NCBI GenBank assembly: GCA_037044905.1
Contig: JBAOKB010000090.1
Location: 1 to 64,000, forward strand
DNA: 64,000 bases
Direction of reading: 5' to 3'
Source: Hortaea werneckii
Taxonomy: Eukaryota > Ascomycota > Dothideomycetes > Mycosphaerellales > Teratosphaeriaceae
In this document: positions 20,189-31,959 of the stretch, piece after piece
How positions within the stretch are numbered: position 1 is the stretch's first letter
Layout of the letters: each line of letters starts with the position of its first letter
The notes under the pieces: generated by a model
Told to the model about the DNA's origin: nothing
What the model saw: the letters and a program-made list of their open reading frames with translations, nothing else
Databases searched by the model: none
Program-made: the position numbers and the translations under genes

Positions 20189-20913
20189 CTATCCGAGTAT
20201 GTTCAAGGTCTGCCTACGGGAAATAGATTCTCGGTCTTCTACCAATCTTGCGTCCTCGTCGGTGTCCGAAGCGAAGTGAAAGAAGCGCCATTCGCAGTTG
20301 GCCCACGGTGATTGTGAGTCTATTTTTCGTGTCAGCAGCTGGATCGTACGTTACATCACCATGGGGAAGCCCTACGCGTACGATGACCATCCTGGCCGAA
20401 AGCGTCTGTCACGTAGTCCCAGAACGTGCCATGGCCAACAATAACAATGTCACGCTCTTGACGATCCCGCAACCAGTGTCGAAGTAATCTCGCTCGCTCT
20501 CTTAGCGCATCTGGCGTGGACGCGTTGGTACCTTTCTTCACATACCAATCCTCCGGAACGTGAGAAAGATCAATCATGCTGCCAAATTCATCCTTAAGCG
20601 TCCCTAGGTTGCTTCCAACGTCGCACGGCTCGCTTGTGTTTTCCTGTGCAAGGGGCTGCAGCAGAATGTTGCCCTGAGACGTCTTAGGAATGCGGTTTGC
20701 AAAACAGTAGGCCGCTGTCTGGATAGTGCGTCGCATAGGACTCGCGCAGACGAGATCCAGGTGGACGTATTCTGGAAAGAAATCGTTGAACTTGCAGCAC
20801 TTTTCAATGCCGATCTCAGTCAGGTATGGATCATGTATTTGGCGATTGTTCTCCAGAGGATCCATTTGATGGTAGCCTTGCCCGTGCCGGACAAGATGCA
20901 CGCGTGGCAACAT
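20189..20913 (-). CDS. Histidine phosphatase (phosphoglycerate mutase-like), two exons
   Basis: Exons 20913-20382 and 20319-20189 on the minus strand (62-nt intron, GTACGC...AATAG) give 220 aa in frame. The N-terminus has the catalytic RHG box (HLVRHGQGYH), then ASPMRRTIQTA, and VGHGTFWDYV carries the second catalytic His. The second exon supplies the family-typical tail WANCEWRFFHF, which the first exon alone lacks. Fungal proteins of this type are broad-specificity phosphatases of small phosphorylated metabolites, probably cytosolic. It converges on the carrier gene with only 35 bp between stop codons. Confidence 0.85.
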
Positions 20914-21605
20914 GCTGCAAAGTTGACGTCGGGGTTCAGTCGATGGGACAAAATCAGGATGTTACGTGCACTACAGACCGGAAAATTTGATCTTTTACAC
21001 CTTTGATGATGACGGTTGGCGCCAATGCAGCGGCTGCACCGGTTGGACAGGCCACAGGTCTAGACAGATGCATAGTATGGCATCTACGTAGGAAGTACGA
21101 GGTACTGTACCAACTAGTACTGTTGGTACTCATGCTCTAAAGTTTGTCCGCTTTAGGGGCCCTACCGGATGATTACACGGCTAGCTTTCCCGCAGAAGCC
21201 TTAATGACCGGATCGGTGGGATGAGACTCATTACAAGTCCCACGCAGAAAGTCTGTGAACTCGAGCGGCAAAGCGCGGGCGAGGTCCGTACACAGACTTA
21301 GTTACTAGTACTGTCTTACCGGCCGCGAAGGCGGAAGACGCGGGCGGACAGGGCGGCTAAGCTCGTGGGTATCGGAACCTACGCTACCTGTGTAGGTAGT
21401 GTTACAGATGCCGCCCACGCATGCCACCCCAGTAAACCTACTACATACGACTTAAGTACATAGTATCGTAACAAGCGTAAGATGAATAATACAGGTAGTG
21501 TTGGAAGTTGCCTTCCTCGAGACTTGGTTTGCATCATCAATCCATCGCGCACGCAGGACTTGCTGGTGGTGTCGCTTGACCTTGCGCAAATCGTCCGTGG
21601 ACACA
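20914..21605. other. Intergenic region with inverted-repeat arm
   Basis: No gene seen. It contains the inverted partner (21322-21347) of the 26-bp word at 18786-18811, so the carrier and phosphatase genes lie between inverted GC-rich arms 2.5 kb apart. The rest presumably holds promoters for the divergent phosphatase and exchanger genes. Confidence 0.55.
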
Positions 21606-23616
21606 ATGCTCACGACACGCTCTCAACTCTCCCTTAGCCTCGCAGCAATTCTCATCACCTACACGCTTTGGAAGGTGGACACCCACACAAAGCAATCGGC
21701 GCTCCCACAATCTCTGTCGTTGGAGGTAAGCATTTGCAAACACCCTCAGCAGCGCTTGAAGAAGATCCGAGCCCTGAAAACATTCTCTTTAGCCAAACAG
21801 ATCCCCGCCAGCCTGCGATCACGTCTCTCGAGCCAAAGACCAGTGCGCGTTTGTGAAAGAGTACTGTAGAGCCGAGGATGATGGCCGGATTGCTTATTTG
21901 CGATTGCTCTACTGCAATCTAGGGCCGGGTTATCGCGCGTGGTGGTACGCAGGCATCGTTTTCTGGACGGCTCTACTCTTTACCACCATGAGCGTCTGCG
22001 CCGGAGACTTTTTTGCCGTCAACCTCAGCTCTATCGCCCGCTTCTTACATATGAGCGACACCCTCGCCGGCTGCACCCTACTGGCTCTGGGGAATGGCGG
22101 ACCTGATATCTTCTCGACTTGGGCGGCGGTGTCATCGAGCAGCTTGCAACTTGCGATTGGTGAAATAGTGGGGGCGACGTGCTTTATCATCACGGTTGTG
22201 GCAGGATCCATCATGTGCAAAGTGGGGTTTGAAGTGCGCAAGGACTCGCTGCTCCGCGATGCGTTTTTCCTCTTTGTCACTGTCGCTCTCTTGCTCGGAA
22301 CCCTTCTTCAGCGAAAGTTCCAGCTCTGGCAAGGCCTGCTTATGATTGTGATCTACATCGTTTACATTGCGTGCGTAATGGGCTACCATCGAAGGATCTC
22401 ACATCGCCCAGACTTCGGAGAGACCGTCGCTTCATCTCAGAGCGATCAGGAGAGCGCCCGCACGCCGACAGAAGCACGCCCGCTGTTACAGTCTTCTGAG
22501 CCACACCAGCAGTATGACGGCGATACGAACAGGCGCCTCGCCATGCCTGCGACTACGTATCGAGAGATCGAGGAGTGGAGACATGCACATGGAAGATGTA
22601 TCACTGGACCGGCGGATTACATCGTCCAACCAAGTCTCCCTGGTGCAGTTGAGTACCTTGCCTGGAAGCGAAAACAAAAGTCACAGCAAGCAAATGGACA
22701 CCTTAGACCACAACTTGTGGACGCCGCGGACTCGGCACCTCTTCCTCGACTTCACCAATCCGACAATCGTATTCTGCACACTTTTTTCCCTTCTATGCGA
22801 AACTTGTCACAAAAGAAAATCTGGGAGATAGCCATCGGTATACTCACCCTGTTTCCCTTCTGTCTGGTCAAACTCATAGTCCCTGTCGTTGACAATGAGC
22901 ATGCCCCGGAGTGCGAACACGGCTGGGACCGCTGGCTGCTCCTGCTTCAAATTCATGTTGCTCCGCAATTTGTCTGGATCTTGGTTTCCTTGGGAGACGG
23001 CAGGGAATTAACAGCAGGCAGTTGGCTAATGCCGGCGGTCTACTGTCTTCTCGCCAGTATTCTCTCCGCAACACTTGTCTGCGTCTTTACGAATCCTCGG
23101 AAGCAACCAAGGTTGGCTCCCTTGCTTAGTTTCATGGGCTTTGCGCTAAGTGCTTTCTTACTATCAACGATTGCGGATGAGATCGTCTCGATTATGAAGG
23201 CTGTAAGTGTTCTGATAGGAACATCAGAAGCTTTCTTGGGATTTACCGTCTTCGCAGTCGGTAATTGCATTGATGACTTTGTTGCCAACTTGACTGTTAC
23301 AAAGCACGGACATCCGATCATGGCATTGGCGGCGTGCTTTGGAGGCCCACTACTCAATGTCCTACTTGGCCTCGGGGTTAGCATTACATACATATGCGCC
23401 AAAAAGAGCTATGCGGTCGGTGGAGTTGCATCTGTAGCGATCACTATTGATCCTGCTCTCATCGGATTAGCAGCTACCATTCTGGGAACTTTGGCATTTA
23501 TGATGCTCTTTCTACGGTACAACAACTGGACGACTACTAAGAAACTCGGAGTCGGGCTCATAGCTATATGGATAGTTGCTATTATAGTCATCGTGGCTTT
23601 GGAGGAAGTAGAATAG
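21606..23616 (+). CDS. Sodium/calcium exchanger family protein (NCLX-like), two exons
   Basis: Exons 21606-21725 and 21793-23616 (67-nt intron GTAAGC...TTTAG) give 647 aa. The first exon is a hydrophobic signal-anchor-like start (LSLAAILITYTLW). The second opens with the Cys-rich lumenal segment CDHV...QCAFVKEYC seen in this family. Two exchanger alpha-repeats are clear: GNGGPDIFSTWAA, and VGNCIDDFVANL followed by FGGPLLNVLLGLG. They flank a long hydrophilic cytosolic loop (about residues 215-340), and a dozen hydrophobic spans are visible. The closest known type is the cation/Ca2+ exchanger group that includes human SLC24A6 and yeast YDL206W. It likely exports Ca2+ across an internal or plasma membrane against a monovalent cation; location is uncertain. 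Confidence 0.87.
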
Positions 23617-24131
23617 AGTATGGTAGTCCCTAGTCAGTAATGTAGAAGATATTCCGTCTCGAGAATACGTTCACGAGAAGACGAAGATACTATTGAGCTT
23701 TCTCCAGCTCATGACACAGTTTGTATCCATTGGTGTTCAATTGTATTTGCTTTTGACACGCGTACACGGTACGCTAGAGAAGTTAGCGCTTCCGCCCTCA
23801 CCTTATATTCGACATGCTTCTGATAGTGACTACTGTAGCTAGAAGCGACTAGGTTTTGTACAAGCAGAGAGCCCGCGTACACTTGTGAAGCTCCGTCGCG
23901 CCCGGTCCGCTGTCTTTTAGACTGCTTGTAGCATGCAGTAGATCTTGTAGCACTAAGTTTTATGATGTCTTAAATTGCTACACCGTGGTTGCCAAACAAA
24001 GGATGATGTGAGCCCCAACACTTACATTTATCAATTGTTTCTTGCGATCTCTTACTTATTACACAGCTTAACAATACTATAAGTCACCATCAGTAATCTA
24101 GCAGCTACACAAACCACAATTCTGTGTCGGA
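23617..24131. other. Intergenic, nothing recognised
   Basis: 515 bp with mixed composition and no supported ORF, RNA gene or repeat. It presumably contains the exchanger terminator and the promoter of the next gene. Confidence 0.5.
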
Positions 24132-24737
24132 ATGGGATCACAGACTGAGCTTCGTCACCAGCCAATCACAAATCTTGGCTCAGCAGCATATGGAATCTCT
24201 TATCAAGACAAATTTACGTCAACGTGCCACTTCTCAACAGCTCAATTTCGCCGTATGCGCCACATAGCTCGAACGAACATTGACGGAGAGTCACGACATG
24301 GAGCTAACGACCTAAGGCGAATTCTCGGGCACATCAGCGTCATGGATAAACTTGATTCTGCTCGATGTCAAGTCGTAGCAGAGCGTCCGCCATCCTACGA
24401 AGAAGCTGGCACGAAATCTTGCGTCGAATTGGCTCCGCATGCATCGGAAGATGTGTGTCGCTTGGTACCTCCGGCGTGGAATCCTAGTGATGAATCCAGC
24501 GATTCAAAGGGTAACGACGTCCGGGATGATGAAAAGTACGCTGAGAGAAAAATTCCCTTCATTTTCATGTCAGATCCTCCTTCTTCTGTCGAAGCGGACA
24601 GGCAACGAAGGTTCAATACCAATTTCACGATGCAACGTTGGGATCGTTTTCCATCAGGAGCTGCGAACGCCAGAATTGCGAATGAGACATCGAGCGTGAG
24701 TATAGTCGAATTAGACGACGACCAAGCAGATGCGTAG
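24132..24737 (+). CDS. Hypothetical protein, 201 aa
   Basis: A single-exon ORF of 201 aa, not recognised. It has no signal peptide, membrane span or cysteine cluster. It is hydrophilic, with a PPSY motif (PPSYEEA) of the kind bound by WW domains of Rsp5-type ubiquitin ligases, an acidic patch around DESSDSKGNDVRDDEK, and an acidic C-terminus (ELDDDQADA). Its position in the accessory region suggests a lineage-specific gene. No competing ORF occupies the locus, but expression is unproven. Confidence 0.5.
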   Translation: MGSQTELRHQPITNLGSAAYGISYQDKFTSTCHFSTAQFRRMRHIARTNIDGESRHGANDLRRILGHISVMDKLDSARCQVVAERPPSYEEAGTKSCVELAPHASEDVCRLVPPAWNPSDESSDSKGNDVRDDEKYAERKIPFIFMSDPPSSVEADRQRRFNTNFTMQRWDRFPSGAANARIANETSSVSIVELDDDQADA

Positions 24738-25492
24738 GGATAAAAAACGGGAATCAACCAAGGGCTGAAGTGCAACTCCGGGCGAAAGAAGTAAACTCAC
24801 TTTTGACTTTGCCAAAATTGCTTAATGTGTAGATTGTAGTATACGACGAAAGGTTCGAGCACAAAGGTCAACTGAGCAAAAAGTAAATAATCTACCGAGC
24901 ACTTTCTCCATTATGCACGATACAGCCAACTTGTCTCTTGTGCTTTAGGAAAGAGGAATGCCGTAAAGAAGTTTGTCGTTTTCCTTGTTCTGCGCCTTAA
25001 GCATCGCTTCATCCTTCGAAATGAATGGAAAGCTTATCCGAGAACCCTTTCGCTGGAACTTGGTTTGTCCTTGGTTACCAAAAGTAACATTTCGATAGGG
25101 AAATCACATCCTACCTCAAACCTCTGGTGGATTTGGTATCGAAAGTGGAAATTTTCATGAACACTACATAACTATCTTCGATCTGCAACATTCGATTGTG
25201 GCTCTCAAAGCTAGAGAGTAGCTAAGACATGCAGAGAGAGAAGAGGAAAAAACTTCCGTGTAGAATTAGATGCCTTTTGGTATTGGACAGGCCCGCTGTT
25301 CAGCTCGTATAGGCCCTACCTACTCTGAGTAGTTCCGTAGAGCAAGATTGCTTTGGGACGGTGCTACTCCTTCACCGACCGTATCGGGTAGAAATCTTCC
25401 CCGACGCATTGCTTGTGGCGGTGGTTGCGTTGGGCCCGTGTTTCATTCTTTGAAAATGTCTTATTAGTGTTAACTTGGAATGGGATTACTCC
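24738..25492. other. Intergenic, nothing recognised
   Basis: 755 bp without a supported gene. No repeats or RNA genes recognised. Confidence 0.5.
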
Positions 25493-26369
25493 CTAACTCG
25501 TCATATCTTGCGGTGCAAACCTTTCCGTAGGTATCAATTGTGGTGTCTGCCCCATTAGGCTCGTGTCTGGTTCCATGGACAAATCGTAGATAGGTGCGGG
25601 CAAAGATCCAGTCCAATCGAATGCATTGAACATCATTCCTGGAGCGGTCCACTGCGAGACCTCACTTAAGTCTGTCCAGTTAGGTGCAATTTGATTAGGT
25701 GTCCATGGACATTCGCTCGTTCTTTGATCGCTAATAGAGGCTCCGATGCTGCTGTCGGAACTCGACTTTTCCAATCTTCGCGCTAAGATCCGAATTTTGC
25801 TCGATGGGTCATGGTCGCCTTCATGCCCCCCTGGGCCATCATTCCCATCATTTTCTTCTGTAAAAGGTGGGGAGTTGCAACTTAAGGCTGTGAGAATGTC
25901 GTGTATGCTCGGGGTGTCATGATCTTCCTCCTCAGCCTTGATTGCAAGGAGATCGTCGTTGCCTCGAGGTTTCGATAGCGACTGGGCTTGCGCTTTCTTC
26001 CACTCCCAAAACATCGCTCTTAGGCCTACCGCCAGCCGCTTCTGCTGTCGCTCTAACATATCAACGTAGCCTTCTGAGAAGGGTCGCTTCCTATGATTCG
26101 AGCGTTTACGCGTACTATAATTTAATTGCTGTTAGCTTGCAGTATGTTATAAGGGAAAGCTTTTGGGGGACAAAAATCGCAGAAAAGAGATCCCGCCCGT
26201 TCAAGAATCAATATAGAATCACATACCCGAAAACACAAATTGCGTCGTCGATTTTGCAGCGTTGACAGGGGTATGTATCGTCGCACTTAGACTTCTTTAT
26301 CTTACATCTCTGGCAAGCCTTACGGACCCTCTTCCTATCCTGGGGATTGGACAGCTCTCTCAACGACAT
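25493..26369 (-). CDS. Zn(II)2Cys6 transcription factor, two exons
   Basis: Exons 26369-26227 and 26114-25493 on the minus strand (112-nt intron GTATGT...ATAG) give 254 aa. A GAL4-type zinc cluster, CQRCKIKKSKCDDTYPCQRC then C, spans about residues 17-44. It continues across the intron into TRKRSNHRKRPFSEGYVDMLE, a linker and short coiled coil typical of fungal regulators. An upstream in-frame ATG at 26492 would add 41 residues; I prefer 26369 (MSLREL), which places the cluster near the N-terminus as usual. The remainder is acidic and Ser/Pro-rich, an activation-domain type; the middle homology domain is absent, so this is a short regulator. It adjoins an oxidoreductase/hydrolase group it might control. 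Confidence 0.85.
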
Positions 26370-26879
26370 CGTCGATGTACAGAGAAGAGAGTGTTGCTCG
26401 CTCGAGCTGCAAAAACTTTTCCCGCCGCTTCTTATGCGCAAATCAATCCTAGTAGGCGCCAATTGGTGACAACGGATGCAAAGACGTGGCATACGGCCAA
26501 CCTAACGTAAGGAGGAGCCTTTACTTTCTAAATAGTTAGAAGCGATTATACCAAGAGTACTAACTCCAATCGCGGGTTTGACGGGAAAAGCAGTACATCA
26601 AGACCGATCGGGCGGATGACTAGGGAACAAGACCCCTAGCTACTTAGGGTAAACGTAGCGGCTTCGTACCCCGGCGTTAGATACGTAATAGCGGGCCGGG
26701 CGGAGCGGAAAAAGTCTTTGTCGGTATAACAACTAAGCGGATACAGTTACTAGTTGAGAAAGGGTTGAAATACTTAGAAATTACAGATGAAGGATTGATT
26801 TGTAGATGTAGATGCCTACGAGATACACTGTTTAGGCCTCTAGTAAAATTACATTGGGAAGGCTGTTTACTAGCTGTTT
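26370..26879. other. Intergenic, nothing recognised
   Basis: 510 bp between the regulator start and the hydrolase stop. No ORF with support. A GC-rich patch (GCGGGCCGGGCGGAGCGG near 26692-26709) loosely resembles the GC-rich repeats at 18.8 and 21.3 kb. Confidence 0.4.
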
Positions 26880-28305
26880 TTACGCGCTCTCGTCACGGTT
26901 CGCAAAGCGGCCAAACAGTTCGACAATCTTCTCCGGTTGTTCTTCAGCCGCATAATGCCCACCGCCAACTATAAGATGGCTCTCCGGTCCGCCGTAGCTT
27001 GTCCGTACCGTCTGGCATAGCACCGAGTAGAAGTCGCCAAGCAGTGTATCGCGATCGCCGAAGATTACTCCCGCTCGAAGTTGAGCTACACCACTTCCCC
27101 AGAATGTCCGCGCTTCTTCATCTCGTCTCCGCAGACAGGCCTGCGCGTGTATTGATGATAGCGAATCCGGTGAGCAAAGGCCATCTATCATCTTCCCGAA
27201 CGGACTGTCGATCCATTGATAGATTCTCGGCGGCATTCCCGGCACCAATCGCGCAAAGCGTGTCACAGCAGCTTTGCTTCGAGAACACGAAAACGGTGCT
27301 GCGTAGCCCGCGGCGATAGTTTGCGTGACACTTGGAGCCATGTACCGGATGATGGCTTCCTCTGGCAACATGCCTCCGAGAATACCTTGTGCACTTAGCC
27401 AGAGCAGGTACAGCAGATAGGCATTCCAGGAAACATCGGACAGCCGGGGTGGGAAGAAGCTGTTGAGGAGCATCACACCGTTGCATGCGTCACTCCTGGG
27501 AAAATGAGGCACTGTGCACAATGCAACGCATCCGCCCCAGTCATGGGCAAGAATGCAGGCATTTCGAATCTGATATTTCTCAAACAGAGTGAGGAGCGTC
27601 CGCATGTGAAGTTCGAAACTGATTTGCTCCACCAAGAGAGGCTTGTCGCTACCACCGAACCCGATCCAATCGAGAGCAAGAACTTCAAAGCTTTGAGAGA
27701 CTAGCGGTTCAATGATCTGTGAACATGGTGGTTAGCAGAGACTCATTCTGGCGTTTACACTGCAGGTGTGAGCGTACGTGTCTATACATGTATGACCAAC
27801 TTGGATTACCATGCAGCAACACCAGCGTCCTTTTCGACTTCCCCGCTGGCTTCTTGTGAAGTACGCATGCTCTAAGGCCACAGACGGATAGGTATTCCTT
27901 GCTCGCTGGCCAGCCCGTCGGTCCTCTGTCAAGTGCTCGGCCTTCCCGCGAACCAGGAGCGAAAGTTTCTTTATCGAAGACATAGTCGCCTTGGTACTGT
28001 TGTTGCCCCTGTAAAATTCTCTCGGCTATATTTTGTTCTCCAGATTTCCGAAGCTGACGTCGGCCATCGGCGGTAGCTAAGAGAAGACCGCTGCGCATCA
28101 GAAAGGGCCAGACAGAGCGGTAAAATGCGACTATCAGATAGATTGGCAATAGAAATACCGCACAGAGCAGCCGGATGCAAGTGAACGACAAGCACACATA
28201 GGCCAATGCGAAAGCAGGCTGGAGGAGATAATCGATTGGCGATCTCCTTTCCCGTGCTGGACGCTGGGACCGTCGCCAAGGGATGTACGGAACTAAGAAA
28301 GACAT
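26880..28305 (-). CDS. Alpha/beta hydrolase, haloalkane dehalogenase/epoxide hydrolase-like, two exons
   Basis: Exons 28305-27778 and 27716-26880 on the minus strand (61-nt intron GTACGC...CACAG) give 454 aa. An N-terminal membrane anchor or hydrophobic region (about residues 30-75) precedes the catalytic domain. HGNPSWSYMYRH forms the oxyanion loop, LDWIGFGGSDKP follows directly after the splice, and HDWGG places an Asp at the nucleophile elbow, as in haloalkane dehalogenases and epoxide hydrolases rather than Ser esterases. The catalytic His is in GGGHYAAEE. Substrate unknown. It lies between the Zn2Cys6 regulator and a divergently transcribed flavin monooxygenase; monooxygenase plus epoxide-hydrolase-type enzyme is a common catabolic or biosynthetic pairing. 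Confidence 0.87.
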
Positions 28306-28922
28306 GATATTGCACGAGGAAAAAGAGAGTTGGTGGGCGCCTTGTAGAAGGAAGACTACTTTTTGTGAAGTCGCTTCACAGATGACCGGATACGTCACAG
28401 CGGCCCACAGTAAGCACTCGGCCTGGAAATGTAGGCCAAGGCACGAGTACCTAGGCATATACTATCTATGATGAACTTGAATTATTGAAGACCTTGGAAG
28501 TCCCAAACCCTTCCCTCTAGTCCAAGGTTGTCCATATCGTAGTCTCGGAAGCTTCGGAAAGAGCTACAGATCTAGACCCGCTCATCCCGCAACAGCTTGC
28601 TTCTGGGTTTTGGCTTGCTAGGTATGTCCCCAACGCCTGCAGCTCTTGACTCAAAGCGCTCTTTGCCTTGCCTTATCGAGCCAATTCAGGTATCTGTTGG
28701 GACAGCGTCTCCGGAAAGCCGTTTTCACATGCTCTGTTCGATCATAGTGCGCTACCAAGAATGACGAACCCGTACACGCATTTCGCTGTGGGGTTTTGGC
28801 AATCTCACCGAGACGAAGATGATGTGCAGAGATTAGAGTACTTAAAGCAACACGTTGCCATGGACCTAACCTCTTAGCTCGATTGTGCTTTCGTTCATAC
28901 TGCAGCCAGGATCTCCGCGAAC
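28306..28922. promoter_or_regulatory. Shared 5' region between hydrolase and monooxygenase
   Basis: 617 bp between two divergent start codons, so it must contain both promoters and perhaps a common regulator site. No convincing palindrome for the Zn2Cys6 factor was identified. A short ORF at 28668-28877 has no support. Confidence 0.5.
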
Positions 28923-30492
28923 ATGCACGCTATCAACGCGATCATTAACTCATTGTATCGGGTATTTCAATCTATTGTTGCGTATATCTTCTCGCCCACA
29001 CCACCGTTAGCCGGTAAACATGATCAGAAAGGACCTCGGATTGCAGTCATCGGAGCTGGGCTCACAGGTATATCATCGGCGGCGCACGCGATAGGTCATG
29101 GATTCGAAGTCACCATATTCGAGGCAGGAGGGCGTAAGAATCTCGGTGGTATCTGGAGCCGAGTAAACAATACCTCGTCGCTTCAGATATACAGCATCAT
29201 GTACCGCTTTCATCCTAGCGTCAAGTTCGACCGAAAGTACCCGGATCGTGCACGTGTCGTCGAAGAAATAACCAAGTTGTGGACGACCTATCATCTTGAT
29301 GAAAGGACTGCGTTTGACACCAAGGTCGAAAGGGTATGGAGAGATCAAGAGAGCGGGAAATGGATTATTAACGAGAAATCCAACGGGATGTACGATGGAG
29401 TTATTGTTGCGGTTGGAACGTGCGGGAATCCGAAGATGCTAAGAATTCCTGGCCAGGAAACATACCGTGGTGAGGTGTGTCACTCATCCGAATTGACTGG
29501 CAAGAATGTGACAAACAAAAAGATACTTGTAAGAATTCTATATGTTTATTACAAGATCATTAAGGATTCTGACAGCAGGCAGGTCGTTGGCGGTGGAGCA
29601 AGCGCCGTGGAGGCAATCGAATACGCTGTGCTTCAGAAGGCAAAGTGCTCCAAAGTGCTAGCGAGAGTAAGTTGGTGACCTTCGATACAAGAGAACACAA
29701 ACTCTGACCTGTTGAGCTTTCTAGACCCAAAAATGGATTATTCCGCGCAACCCAATCGTCGATGCCTTGCTTGCAATGAATGTCTTTGGTGAAGAATCAA
29801 GCTTCGCTTGGATTCCAGAGCTTCTGCTTAAACGTTTCTTTTATCGGGATTTACAGGACCTTGCTCCAGCGAATGTGGGACTCTTTACCGAGACGCCAAT
29901 TTGCAACGACGCAATTCTCGACCAGATCCGCAGCGGGCAAGCTCAATGGCTCCAGGGCGACATTAGACATTTTACTGAAAACGGGGTTGTCTTCAACGAA
30001 CGTGGATTGAACACAGTCAAAGGAGGGCCTGGCCGTGAAGTCGAAATCAAGGGTGACATGGTCATCCTCGCGACAGGATTCCACCGTCCAAGTCTCCACT
30101 TTCTCCCAGAGGAAGTTTTCGAACCACCTTTTCAGCCTCCGGACTGGTATCTGCAGACATTTCCGATTGGACTTCCCGATATCTGTGCAACCAATTGCAC
30201 TTTCACTGGTGCTATTGGAACTGTTGGAAATGTGCATATTGGCATTTACACAAGGTATCTATTAATGTTTATTGCTGATCCAGCGACCAGGCCAACCAAA
30301 GCATGGATGCGTGGCTGGGTAGACACGACGCGAGCGATAAAGGGCTCGCTGCCGAGCCAAGGCTTAGATTTCTTCACATACAGCGAGCTAATCTGGTGGT
30401 TTGTTTTTGGTATGCTCCTCACTCCAACAAGGTGGAAGTGGATCTTGTTTGTAATGTTCGGATGGGGAAGAGCTATACACAGCATCGAGTAA
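28923..30492 (+). CDS. Flavin-containing monooxygenase, three exons
   Basis: Exons 28923-29528, 29583-29666 and 29725-30492 (introns 54 and 58 nt, GT-AG) give 485 aa. A Rossmann FAD site IGAGLTGISSA sits near residue 44 after a hydrophobic N-terminus (possible membrane anchor). The NADPH-site glycines GGGASAVEA are recreated by joining exons 1 and 2, supporting that splice. ATGFHRP is the family's conserved ATG box. The C-terminus is hydrophobic (WWFVFGMLL, WILFVMFGW), suggesting membrane association. It would hydroxylate or oxidise a soft nucleophile or ketone using NADPH and O2; the substrate cannot be inferred. Confidence 0.88.
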
Positions 30493-30648
30493 CTTGAAGC
30501 GAGAGGTTCTGTACGCAAAGAAGTATATTGTTTGTGTATGCGATTCATTGCCGAAGACACGCTAGACAAGGACTCTGTTCAGGACTTCAAGAATGCATTC
30601 CGAACTAAATTTTACCATCATTTGTTCTGTTACAATTACGCACTAATT

Positions 30649-31671
30649 TTACTCCTGCAAGGAGACGTCTAGTCCACAAATTAAGACATATAGCGCTTCC
30701 AAATTCACCACTTCAACGTTCTGAGTTTTCGCAATCCGTATGGCGTTGCCCAGTATAGCTTCCACTTCCAAAGATCGCTTCCGGCGGACGTCTGCAGACA
30801 TGCTTGGCTCCCATCCAAATGATGAAGACTGGTCGAGGGTAGAGCGCAATCTTTCTTTCGCAGCCTCCAGCGAAACGCAGTAGTATCCAAGCGCATGTGC
30901 GGTATTGACTATCTCGCCCATAAGCCTTTCAACAAATACCACAGCTTGTAAAGACGAGTGTAGAGCCGACACATCGCTTATGCGGGTTAGGGCGCAGATG
31001 GGGTTCCATGTTGCGTTGGCTAAAAGTTTCAACCACCGCCGAGGCTGGATGTCATGGAATAGATGCGCCTTGCCCCCGCCCTGCAATATGAGATTTCGGA
31101 GTGCTGCAGCCGCCATGAATGATTGCTGGTATTGACGCTGATGGCTTTGGGGGCAGGATGGTCCAAGTTCCAAAAGTTGCAAGCCTTGCATCTCCACTAC
31201 AGCTGGATGGATTTGCACTGCGTGCAAGTTTACCACGCATGAGACTATTGGATTCGAAGGAAAGCAGGTTTCGTACTCTTCCTCTATCCCTATTCCATTT
31301 TGCAGAATCGCGATAGGTGTCCGGTCGGATGTGACCACAGGCTGGAGAAGCTCTGCAGTACAAGGTGAAGTTCCGGGGAAGGCCTTGGTAGTGACCAGAA
31401 CGTAATCAAAGTCCATCTCTCTCAAATCTTCGACTTCCCGAACGACACATGGTCGATGCCGGAGATGATGGCCAAACGAAGTTGAGTTCAACGTGAATCC
31501 ATGACGTTTGGCAACTGAGTAGTTGGACCGGCAGACTGCAGTCACTTGGCATCCGGCCTCTAACAACAGATGCAGGTAGCATGTGCCAACTGCACCAACT
31601 CCAAAAATGAGGACATTGGGGCGACAATGACTCGTGGTCGAGGTGACGGCGATTGCGGGGCTCGATTCCAT
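30649..31671 (-). CDS. 2-dehydropantoate 2-reductase family (ApbA/PanE-like)
   Basis: A single-exon ORF of 340 aa. The NADPH-binding Rossmann motif FGVGAVGT is near residue 24, the VTTKAF segment carries the conserved Lys, QNGIGIEE is the family NG motif, and the C-terminal helical domain (WLKLLANATWNPICALT) contains the typical K..N..xNP. In fungi, paralogues of this family often sit in secondary-metabolite or catabolic clusters and reduce other 2-keto acids or ketones, so true pantoate synthesis is not assured. It is convergent with the monooxygenase, 156 bp between stops. Confidence 0.87.
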   Translation of the reverse strand: MESSPAIAVTSTTSHCRPNVLIFGVGAVGTCYLHLLLEAGCQVTAVCRSNYSVAKRHGFTLNSTSFGHHLRHRPCVVREVEDLREMDFDYVLVTTKAFPGTSPCTAELLQPVVTSDRTPIAILQNGIGIEEEYETCFPSNPIVSCVVNLHAVQIHPAVVEMQGLQLLELGPSCPQSHQRQYQQSFMAAAALRNLILQGGGKAHLFHDIQPRRWLKLLANATWNPICALTRISDVSALHSSLQAVVFVERLMGEIVNTAHALGYYCVSLEAAKERLRSTLDQSSSFGWEPSMSADVRRKRSLEVEAILGNAIRIAKTQNVEVVNLEALYVLICGLDVSLQE

Positions 31672-31959
31672 AACAGAACAATGCAGATGAAACTGCTAGT
31701 CTCTTCTGTCGAGGGAAGACCGGTCGTCGCCCGGATGGTATCGTTTATGACGTCGAGCAACGATTGAAGCGTCTTAGACTATTGCAAGTTTACATTTCCA
31801 TTGCGATTCAGAAATGTGAGCGTCTTCGCGATGTATGGGTAGGTGTGTATGTGCTCCGAAAATGGAGTAGCTAGCGTAGCCGGCTATTCCGACGTGCAAG
31901 ACACCTGTAGCCGTAGCTTCCGACAATCTGTTATACGACGGATTTGTACGAAGGTATTA
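31672..31959. other. Spacer before second AT-rich block
   Basis: Normal-composition DNA upstream of the reductase, probably its promoter. No other feature seen. Confidence 0.5.

Noticed and set aside
28668..28877. 69-aa ORF between hydrolase and monooxygenase
   Set aside because: No family resemblance and it lies in the shared promoter region.
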